Assembly (NCBI RefSeq): GCF_001969445.1 | Contig: NZ_CP017297.1 | Location: 4,154,001 to 4,218,000, forward strand | DNA: 64,000 nucleotides | From: Brachybacterium sp. P6-10-X1 | GTDB taxonomy: Bacteria; Actinomycetota; Actinomycetes; Actinomycetales; Dermabacteraceae | Direction: 5' to 3' | In this document: positions 29,178 to 36,055 of the stretch, piece by piece | Position numbering within the stretch: position 1 is the stretch's first letter | Layout: each line of letters opens with the position of its first letter | Program-made: the position numbers and the translations under genes | The notes under the pieces: model-generated | What the model saw: only the letters and a program-made list of their open reading frames with translations | Database searches by the model: none | Told to the model about the DNA's origin: nothing

Positions 29178-30482
29178 TCAGCTTCCCTTTCCGTGCGCGT
29201 GGTCGGTCGCCACGGCGCGTGTCGTTCCGCGGTGCCCGGAGGACCCGCGCCTGCTCTCGGCCGTCGGGTCCTCGCCCGTCCCGGCCGGTGTCCTGGGCTC
29301 CGCGGTGCTCGCGGGGAGGGGCACCGGCGAGGTGATCGTCTCGGTGCTGCCCATCTCCGGCAGGCGGAGCGTGAAGGTCGAGCCCTGGCCGGGCATCGAC
29401 CACGCGGTGACCTCGCCCCCGTGATCGGTCGCGATGTGCTTGACGATCGCGAGGCCCAGCCCGGACCCGCCGGTGGTGCGGGAGCGGGCCCGGTCGACCC
29501 GGAAGAACCGCTCGAAGACCCGCTCGAGGTGCTCCTTGGTGATCCCGATGCCCTCGTCCTTGACGGACAGCTCGATCATCCCTCCGTCGCGCCGCGCGGA
29601 GACCCCGACCCGGGTCCTCGGATCCGAGTACGCGATCGCATTGGAGATCAGGTTCGACAGCGCCGTGGTCAGCATCGAGGCCGAGCCGAAGACCCGCAGA
29701 CCGCTCGGCGTCCCGGTCGCCAGCTCGATGCTGGAGCCGAGTGCGAGGTTGCGGCTGAGGGAGACCGCGTCGTCGATGACGTCGTCGATCTCGACCGGCT
29801 CCGCGTCCGGCAGGGACGAGCTGCCCTGGACTCGCGAGAGCTCGATGATCTCCTGCACCAGGTGGGAGAGCCGGCGGGACTCGACCTGCATCCTCTCGGC
29901 GAATCGGCGTACGGCGTCCGGGTCCTCGGCCGCGTCCTCCATGGTCTCGCCCAGGAGGGTGATCGCCCCTACCGGTGTCTTCAGCTCGTGCGACACGTTG
30001 GCCACGAAGTCGCGCCGGGTCTCCTCGACGCGGACGGCGCGGGTGAGGTCGTCGGCCAGCAGCAGCGCCCCGTGCTCTCCGAGCGCTCCGATGCGCACGT
30101 CGATCACGGCATCGGTGTCGCGCTGGCTGGAGCGGTGCAGGGTGAGACGCTCGTCGCGGAAGCCGCCGTTGCGCCCGACGTCGGCCGCCAGCTCCATCAG
30201 CTCGGAGTTGGCCAGCCGCGGGTAGTCGCCCTCGGCGGCGCGCACGATGCCGTAGGAGTAGGCCAGCGGCGAGGCCCGCAGCACGTCGCCGCTCGCGTCG
30301 AGCACGACGTACGCCGAGGACAGGATGGCGAGCACCTCGGCGGTCGCCCCGGGCACGCCGTGCTGCGTGACCGATGGGGTCGTGGCGTGCCGACGGTCGG
30401 ACCGCACGAACGCCAGCGTCGCCGCGCAACCGATCACGAGACCGATCGCCGCGGCGAGCAGGAGGAGGGCAGTCAGGGGCAC
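29178..30482 (-). CDS. senX3: sensor histidine kinase SenX3
   Basis: 434 residues. One N-terminal membrane helix (residues 3-26), a PAS-like sensory region (about 45-150), HisKA with His165 in NVSHELKTP, and HATPase boxes NLISNAIAYSD, DEGIGI, FERFFRVD and GSGLGLAIVK. This is the SenX3/PhoR type lacking a large extracellular sensor, expected to read phosphate through the Pst/PhoU complex. GTG start with TAGGCT (30494-30489) 6 bases upstream, so likely leaderless. Divergent from phoU, the usual actinobacterial arrangement. Confidence 0.92.
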   Translation of the reverse strand: MPLTALLLLAAAIGLVIGCAATLAFVRSDRRHATTPSVTQHGVPGATAEVLAILSSAYVVLDASGDVLRASPLAYSYGIVRAAEGDYPRLANSELMELAADVGRNGGFRDERLTLHRSSQRDTDAVIDVRIGALGEHGALLLADDLTRAVRVEETRRDFVANVSHELKTPVGAITLLGETMEDAAEDPDAVRRFAERMQVESRRLSHLVQEIIELSRVQGSSSLPDAEPVEIDDVIDDAVSLSRNLALGSSIELATGTPSGLRVFGSASMLTTALSNLISNAIAYSDPRTRVGVSARRDGGMIELSVKDEGIGITKEHLERVFERFFRVDRARSRTTGGSGLGLAIVKHIATDHGGEVTAWSMPGQGSTFTLRLPEMGSTETITSPVPLPASTAEPRTPAGTGEDPTAESRRGSSGHRGTTRAVATDHAHGKGS

Positions 30483-30553
30483 ACCGACAGCCTAGGCCCC
30501 GCCCGGCGCCCGCCCGACAGGTCGACGCGGCGCCCGGGACAGGCGGGCGAGGA

Positions 30554-30603
30554 GTTCACGGGCAGGATGCCTCCTGTTCACCCCGGCGCGACGCCCGTTC
30601 ACC
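30554..30603 (+). promoter_or_regulatory. putative RegX3/PHO box: three GTTCAC repeats before phoU
   Basis: GTTCACG (30554-30560), GTTCACC (30576-30582) and GTTCACC (30597-30603) are direct repeats at 22 and 21 bp spacing, two helical turns apart on the same face. GTTCACC is the core of actinobacterial PHO boxes bound by PhoP/RegX3. The last copy sits next to the -35 position of a GATACT -10 (30613-30618), fitting activation of phoU. The intervening 11-bp units are not conserved, so spacing differs from the Streptomyces 11-bp array. Confidence 0.6.
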
Positions 30604-30656
30604 GTCCCTTGCGATACTGCCGGGTGAGGAAACCGTCGGACGAAGGAGCAACCATC

Positions 30657-31331
30657 ATGCGCGAGGCGTACCAGAGCGACCTGCGGCACATCGTCGATGA
30701 TCTGGTCGACATGGCAGAACTGGTCGGGAGGGCGCTCGAGGATGCGACCCGTTCTCTGCTCGAGGGCGACCTGGGGCTGGCCGAGCGGGTGATCGCCGCC
30801 GACCCCCACATCGACGAGCGGCAGGTCGAGCTGGACGCCAAAGCCGTCGAGCTGCTCGCTCGGCAGGCCCCCGTCGCCACCGATCTGCGGCTGCTCGTCG
30901 CGGCGATGCGCATGAGCTCCTCGCTCGAGCGCATGGGCGATCTGTGCGCGCACGTGGCGCTGGTGGCCCGGCGCACGCACCCGGCGGCGGCAGTCCCCGA
31001 GCAGCATCGGGAGCAGATCGCCCGGATGTCGTCCCTGGCGGGGGCCGCCCTGGCGGAGGCGTCGCAGGTGATCGCCGATCGTGACCTGGCACTGGCCGCC
31101 CAGGTGGAGAAGGAGGACGACGAGATCGACGAGCTGATGCTGGAGATCTCCCGGGAGATCGCCCGTGGCCACGGGTACACCAACGGCCAGGTCGTCGACC
31201 TCACGCTGCTGATCCGCTTCTACGAGCGCATCGGCGACCATGCCGTGTCGCTCGTGCGCCGGGTCGGCTTCCTGGTCACCGGGGACTCCCTGGACACCCT
31301 GCACGAGAGCGTGGACGTCTCCGAGTTCTGA
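30657..31331 (+). CDS. phoU: phosphate signalling protein PhoU
   Basis: 224 residues, all-helical with two PhoU repeats. The metal-binding signatures appear as SSLERMGDLCAHVA and, in the second repeat, FYERIGDHAVSL. PhoU relays PstSCAB transporter status to the SenX3-type kinase and represses the regulon when phosphate is plentiful. ATG at 30657 with GAAGGAG 8 bases upstream. Divergent from senX3-regX3 across the GTTCAC repeats. Confidence 0.94.
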   Translation: MREAYQSDLRHIVDDLVDMAELVGRALEDATRSLLEGDLGLAERVIAADPHIDERQVELDAKAVELLARQAPVATDLRLLVAAMRMSSSLERMGDLCAHVALVARRTHPAAAVPEQHREQIARMSSLAGAALAEASQVIADRDLALAAQVEKEDDEIDELMLEISREIARGHGYTNGQVVDLTLLIRFYERIGDHAVSLVRRVGFLVTGDSLDTLHESVDVSEF

Positions 31332-31349
31332 GGTCGCGGGGGCTCGGGC

Positions 31350-31715
31350 TCAGCCGCGGTTGGGGCGGGGGCGCCGCATGGTCAGGCGCTCGGCGCCCGA
31401 CTTGGCGCCGCGCTTGGCCGCCATCCGCAGTCCCTGCAGCAGGACGCCGGAGACGGTCGCCCACAGCAGCATCTTCCAGATCGGCTGATCGTCCACGGGA
31501 TCCTTGATGGCGTCGATCTCGGCCTTCGGCAGGCCGTCCTTCTTGGCCTGTTTGCGGCGCTTCTCGGCGTCCTTCTGGGCGGCCTTGTTCGCCTTCACGG
31601 TCGGAGCGTCCTCCCCGAAGACGGCGCCCCATCCCTTGGCTGCGGCTCTGTTGCCGACCTGGGAGGCGATGATTCCTGCCACCGGCACGGCGATCTTGAC
31701 GAGTGGATTGGCCAC
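31350..31715 (-). CDS. DUF4235 membrane protein
   Basis: 121 residues. An N-terminal hydrophobic helix (VKIAVPVAGIIASQVGNRAAAKGW), a charged Lys/Ala-rich middle that may form a coiled coil (NKAAQKDAEKRRKQAKKDG), and a second helix (IWKMLLWATVSGVLLQGLRMAAKRG). This is the DUF4235 pattern seen across actinobacteria; function unknown. It ends convergently with phoU with an 18-base gap and lies downstream of the LCP gene. Confidence 0.82.
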   Translation of the reverse strand: MANPLVKIAVPVAGIIASQVGNRAAAKGWGAVFGEDAPTVKANKAAQKDAEKRRKQAKKDGLPKAEIDAIKDPVDDQPIWKMLLWATVSGVLLQGLRMAAKRGAKSGAERLTMRRPRPNRG

Positions 31716-31762
31716 GGGATTCCTCCAAGCGGTCGGTCAGGGACGGCAGCCGGGGCGGGCGA

Positions 31763-32812
31763 TCAGGCGGTCCCGGCGTTCTGAGCGTAATAGGTTCCCA
31801 TGTCGTCCGTGCGCAGCGCCTCGCGCAGCACGTCCATCGCCTCCTCGTCGGTGGCCACGACGCTCGCCCCGCCGGAGGTGGTGGTCGGGCTCCCGTGCGG
31901 GACCGAGAGGTAGTGGAGATCGCTCGAGCGGATCGAGCGCATCGACAGCCCGAGCTCGACCATCTTCCCGCCGGTCAGGCTCGCATCGGTGGTGAGGTAC
32001 GGGGAGATGGACTCGACGGTGCTGGAGAGCTTGCCCGGGTCGCTCAGCGTGTCGGCGCTGATCAGCTTGCTCGCGATGCCCTGGAGCACCGCCTGCTGGT
32101 TCCGGTTGCGCTGGAAATCACCGTCGGAGAACTGCTTGCGCTCGCGGACGAAGGCCAGCGCCTCCTCGCCGTTCAGCGTCTGGGTGCCCTCGGTGAACTG
32201 ATGGCCCTGGGCCTCGAAGGATTCCGGGATCTTCACGTCGATGCCGCCGAGCGTGTCGACCAGTCCCTCGATGCCCTCGAAGTCGATGAGCGCGACGTGG
32301 TCGATCGGCACCCCGACATAGTTCTCCACCGTGGTCACCGCGAGACCCACCCCGCCGTAGGCCAGGGCGGAGTTGATGCGGTCCTTCCCGTGCCCTGGGA
32401 CGTCGACGTAGAGGTCGCGCGGGAAGGAGGTGATGTAGACGCTCTGGTTGTCGTCGGAGACGTGCACCAGCATCATCACGTCCGAGCGCTGGCCGCTGAC
32501 CCCCTCGGACGCGGCGTCCTCGGGGGCGCGCTTGTCGGAGCCCAGCAGCAGGATGTTGCGGCCGGAACCCTCGATCTCCTCGGGCCGCTCCCCGTCGGAG
32601 GCGCCCCGGGTGATCTGCACGACCGTGCGCTTCTGGTACGCGCTGCCCAAGCCGTGGAGGTAGTTGGCGATCACCAGCCCCACCCCCAGCACGAGGACCG
32701 CGACGAGGCCGAGGCCGAGCAGCGCGACGCGGCGACCGCGACGTTGGCGGGGGTCGGGCTGGTCGCCGTCCTCCCAGTCGGACGGGAGGTCGACATCGTC
32801 GGGGGCGTTCAT
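31763..32812 (-). CDS. LCP family glycan-peptidoglycan ligase
   Basis: 349 residues. Short cytoplasmic N-terminus, one membrane helix (about 29-50) and an extracellular LCP domain: ILLLGSDKRAP, then RSDVMMLVHV, ITSFPRDLYVDVPG and FVRERKQFSDGDFQRNRNQQ. The Arg/Asp residues binding the polyprenyl pyrophosphate substrate are in these blocks. This is the classic one-helix layout, in contrast to the 759-residue LCP protein at 20399-22678. Likely attaches teichoic acid or another anionic glycan to the wall. Confidence 0.92.
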   Translation of the reverse strand: MNAPDDVDLPSDWEDGDQPDPRQRRGRRVALLGLGLVAVLVLGVGLVIANYLHGLGSAYQKRTVVQITRGASDGERPEEIEGSGRNILLLGSDKRAPEDAASEGVSGQRSDVMMLVHVSDDNQSVYITSFPRDLYVDVPGHGKDRINSALAYGGVGLAVTTVENYVGVPIDHVALIDFEGIEGLVDTLGGIDVKIPESFEAQGHQFTEGTQTLNGEEALAFVRERKQFSDGDFQRNRNQQAVLQGIASKLISADTLSDPGKLSSTVESISPYLTTDASLTGGKMVELGLSMRSIRSSDLHYLSVPHGSPTTTSGGASVVATDEEAMDVLREALRTDDMGTYYAQNAGTA

Positions 32813-32862
32813 ACGGGCTCGCTCTCACAGGGAGCCGCCGGGGCGGCCGAAGTCCGGAGGAT

Positions 32863-33675
32863 CTAGGTGGAGGCGCGTCCGGACTGCCGAGGCACCCGGG
32901 TGTACGCGAGATCCCATACTAGACGCCCGGCACCGCGTCCCTTGGCCTCGAAGCTGGTCTTCACACGACCCTCGAATCGTGGTGCCCAGCCGGTTCGGGG
33001 TGTCCCCTCCGGTACGGGGTCGCTGCTGTGGTCCCCGGGACGAGGGCCGTCGGGGTGGATCAGCTCGAGCTCCTCGCGGGCGTCGAGGAGGCCGCGCATG
33101 TGATGGGCGTACTGGGCCCAGTCCGTGGCCAGGCGGAACTCGGCCCCATCGGCCAGCAGCGGCAGCACCGCATCCAGGAAGGGGGGATTGATCAACCGTC
33201 GCTTGTGATGGCGGGACTTGGGCCAGGGGTCGGAGAAGTAGACCCACAGCTGCGCGATGGAGGCCTCCGGCAGCAGGGCGGGCAGGCTGCGCTGGGCATC
33301 CAGGGGCAGCAGGCGGATGTTCTCCGGCAGGTCCGCGCGCTCGAGGCGGCTGAGGGTCTGGGCGAGGCCGGGGCGATACACCTCCACGGCCAGATGGTCC
33401 CGCTCGGGGTGCTCGACGGCGGCCGCGGCGATGTTCTCGCCCAGGCCGCTGCCCACCTCGACGACGAGATCCGCGCGGCGGCCGAAGACCTCCTCGAGGT
33501 CGAGGGAGGCCTCGGCGCCCGGCACGGTGTCGCGCTCACCGCGCGCCGGATCGAGCACGTACCGCTCCGACCAGCGGTCCCAGGCCTTCTGCCGGCCGGG
33601 AGAGAGCCGCTCGCCGCGCCGGACGAAGGAGACGATCTCACGCGGCGGCTTGGGGGAGCGGCCGTCAGCCGGCAC
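32863..33675 (-). CDS. trmB: tRNA (guanine-N7-)-methyltransferase
   Basis: 270 residues. SAM-binding EVGSGLGEN (motif I) and the TrmB hallmark VYFSDPWPKSRHHKRRL, followed by the C-terminal GRVKTSFEAKG region that contacts tRNA. It makes m7G46 in tRNA variable loops. GTG start at 33675, 11 bases inside the end of the Rieske gene, so translation may be coupled. The N-terminal VSFVRRGERLSPGRQKAWDR is typical. Confidence 0.93.
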   Translation of the reverse strand: MPADGRSPKPPREIVSFVRRGERLSPGRQKAWDRWSERYVLDPARGERDTVPGAEASLDLEEVFGRRADLVVEVGSGLGENIAAAAVEHPERDHLAVEVYRPGLAQTLSRLERADLPENIRLLPLDAQRSLPALLPEASIAQLWVYFSDPWPKSRHHKRRLINPPFLDAVLPLLADGAEFRLATDWAQYAHHMRGLLDAREELELIHPDGPRPGDHSSDPVPEGTPRTGWAPRFEGRVKTSFEAKGRGAGRLVWDLAYTRVPRQSGRAST

Positions 33676-34093
33676 GGCGGACGGCCCCGTCCTCCACCAT
33701 CACGTCGACCTCGGGCAGGTGTCGGGTGGCCGGGCCGGCCAGCACCTCGCCGTTCTCGGCGTCGAACTTGGAGCCGTGGCACGGGCAGTCCAGCTCGTCC
33801 TGGATCTGGCTCAGGGCACAGCCGTTGTGGGTGCAGTAGCCGGAATAGGCGGTGAGGTCGTCGCCGGTGCCGCGGACCAGCAGCACGAAGGGCTGCTGAC
33901 CACCGAAGTTGACCATGGTGCTGGCGTTCTCCGGGATCTCGTCCAGAGGGACCGAGCCCTCGTCGGCGCGGAGGGGCTCGGGATTGTTCGAACCCCCCTC
34001 CTGCGGTCCGCAGGCGGCCAGGGTGCCCGCCCCCGCTGCGGATGCGGGCAGCAGGAGGGCGTGACGACGAGAGAGGCACGGACGGCGTTCCAT
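33665..34093 (-). CDS. Rieske [2Fe-2S] protein, Tat/lipoprotein-like N-terminus
   Basis: 142 residues. Twin-arginine-like start (SRRHALLLPASAAGAG) ending in a lipobox-like LAAC (Cys28), then a small Rieske domain with Cys87-x-His89 and Cys103-x2-His106 as cluster ligands and Cys92/Cys105 as the probable disulfide. This is the stand-alone actinobacterial Rieske protein, likely anchored outside the membrane as an electron-transfer protein. The partner is not in the window. Overlaps trmB by 11 bases. Confidence 0.88.
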   Translation of the reverse strand: MERRPCLSRRHALLLPASAAGAGTLAACGPQEGGSNNPEPLRADEGSVPLDEIPENASTMVNFGGQQPFVLLVRGTGDDLTAYSGYCTHNGCALSQIQDELDCPCHGSKFDAENGEVLAGPATRHLPEVDVMVEDGAVRRAG

Positions 34094-34219
34094 GCCCCCA
34101 GGGTAGCGATCATTCCCTGGTGGTGCCGCTTCCCGATACCGGGCTGTGACGGTCCGGACGTGGCGGCCCGCCGCGGGGCGCGGGTGGTCGCGCCGGGGCT
34201 GAGCCCGTCGGGCCGCGGC

Positions 34220-34786
34220 TCAGACGTCCGCGGCCTCGATCTGCCGCGGGTCCCAGGTGCGCAGACCCCCGGCCCGCCAGCCGCGTGCCGTCACCGCGTC
34301 GAGGGCCTCCCGCCGGCGCGCAGGCGTGAGGCGGTCGAGGTAGAGGGTGCCCTCGAGGTGGTCGACCTCGTGCTGCAGCGCCCGGGCGAGCACCCCGCCG
34401 GTGTCCTCGACGACGACCTCCTGCCCGTCCAGGTCGATCCCGGTGACCCGCGCCCCGCGGTGGCGGGCGGCGGGGAAGCCCTCCCCGGGCACCGACAGGC
34501 ACCCCTCCAGGGTCTCTTCGTCGAGCTCGATCCCGCCGAAGCGCTCCAGGCGCGGATTGAGGACCACGCCGCGCTGCTCGATGCCCTGGACGTCGGTGCA
34601 GGAGTAGACGAACAGCCGCCAGCGTGCGCCGACCTGAGGGGCGGCGAGACCCGCCCCGTCGGCCGCGTCGTTCGTCTCGAACATGTCCGCGACGAGGGTG
34701 CGGATGTCCTCGGTCACCTCGCGGACGCGGCGGGTGCGCTGTGCGAGGGCGCGATGGCCGACGATCGTGATCGGGCGGACGCTCAT
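34220..34786 (-). CDS. def: peptide deformylase
   Basis: 188 residues. All three family motifs: GAGLAAPQVG, EGCLSVPG (Cys metal ligand) and LQHEVDHLEG (HExxH). Removes the N-formyl group from nascent proteins, Fe2+ or Zn2+ dependent. ATG at 34786 overlaps the stop of the upstream YihY gene (ATGA), so coupled. Typical length. The genome may hold a second deformylase, common in actinobacteria. Confidence 0.95.
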   Translation of the reverse strand: MSVRPITIVGHRALAQRTRRVREVTEDIRTLVADMFETNDAADGAGLAAPQVGARWRLFVYSCTDVQGIEQRGVVLNPRLERFGGIELDEETLEGCLSVPGEGFPAARHRGARVTGIDLDGQEVVVEDTGGVLARALQHEVDHLEGTLYLDRLTPARRREALDAVTARGWRAGGLRTWDPRQIEAADV

Positions 34787-35961
34787 GCGACGGGGTCTCC
34801 TGTGTTCGAGGGGGCGGGAGGATCGGGCGGCCCGGCGGGATCCTCGGGCTCGGGACCGGAGAGGGCGCGCTTCTTGGGCGGGTTCACCGCCAGCGGATTG
34901 CGGGCGTCGACGATCCACGGACCGCGCGCCCGATGCAGGCTCTCCCCGTCCCGCGCGGCGCCGGCCACTTCTCGGCTGAGCTCCTCGGCCTCGGCGGCAT
35001 CCCGGGCCAGGAAGTCCAGGGTGTGCGTGGCATGGGAATCCAGCACGATGTGGTCCCAGGCGGACAGTCCGCTCGCGATCTGTCGGGCCCGCAGGAACTC
35101 GGCATCCAGCGCCGCACCCGTGACGATGACGATATTGGCCAGCCACAGCAGCAGCAGGATCGCGATCAGCCCGTTGAGCACCGTCAGCACCTCGGTGACG
35201 CGCGTCGCGTACACGAGCAGGCGTCCGGCCGCGACGGCGGATCCGAACATCACCAGCACCGACAGGACCGACCCCAGGGACATCAGCCGGTAGCGGGGCA
35301 GGCGCACGTTGGGGAACAGATAGTAGGCCAGGGACACGCCGATGATCAGGATCACCAGCAGGATGGGCCACTTCACCAGGTTCCAGGCGTTGAAGGCGAT
35401 GCGGGGGATGCCGATGAAGTCGCCGATGCGCTGGGAGGCCTCGCCGCCGACGATGATCATGCCCACGGCCAGCAGCACCACCGCCACGATCAGCACCGTC
35501 TCGCCGAACACGATGGTGCGGAACCACAGGAACGGCCGGCCCTCCCGGGTGTCGTAGACCCGGTGCAGCGCGCGGTGGAACGCGGCGACCCCGTTGGAGG
35601 CCGACAACAGTGAGCCGACGGTGCCCAGCGCGAGCCCCAGCAGACCGCCGTTGCTCGTGGTGACCGCGTGGATGGCGGTGAGGAACGGGCGCGGGTCCAG
35701 GGTCGGGAAGATCTCCTGGAACATCCCCGACAGCGCCTTCAGGGTCTCGGCCTCGATGCCGATCAGGGACATCATCGACACCGCCGCGACCGCGCCCGGG
35801 AACAGCGAGAGCACCAGGTAGAACGTCATGGTGCCCGCCACGTCCCACACCTGGATGTCCAGCAGGCGCATCCGGACCCGGTTCAGGACGTGCAGGATGC
35901 TCAGCCGGGGCCGGGGGTACTCGACCACCGGCTTCGGCCGACGGGGGCGGGATGAGGTCAC
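34783..35961 (-). CDS. YihY/BrkB family inner-membrane protein
   Basis: 392 residues with about six membrane helices. The YihY/virulence factor BrkB signature is seen in the N-terminal AGTMTFYLVLSLFPGAVA and in the later NGVAAFHRALHRVYDTREGRPF. The C-terminal 90 residues are soluble, with Pro-rich end PEDPAGPPDPPAP. The function of the family is unsettled; a transporter or lipid-related role has been proposed. GTG start at 35961. Shares four bases with def. Confidence 0.88.
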   Translation of the reverse strand: MTSSRPRRPKPVVEYPRPRLSILHVLNRVRMRLLDIQVWDVAGTMTFYLVLSLFPGAVAAVSMMSLIGIEAETLKALSGMFQEIFPTLDPRPFLTAIHAVTTSNGGLLGLALGTVGSLLSASNGVAAFHRALHRVYDTREGRPFLWFRTIVFGETVLIVAVVLLAVGMIIVGGEASQRIGDFIGIPRIAFNAWNLVKWPILLVILIIGVSLAYYLFPNVRLPRYRLMSLGSVLSVLVMFGSAVAAGRLLVYATRVTEVLTVLNGLIAILLLLWLANIVIVTGAALDAEFLRARQIASGLSAWDHIVLDSHATHTLDFLARDAAEAEELSREVAGAARDGESLHRARGPWIVDARNPLAVNPPKKRALSGPEPEDPAGPPDPPAPSNTGDPVA

Positions 35962-36055
35962 CGTGCGCTCGTGCTCCGGGCTGTGGAGGAAGGTCAGGAC
36001 GCCCGGAGCCTATGCCACCGGGGCACCGGATGCCGGGATCAGGCAGGGGTCGGGG

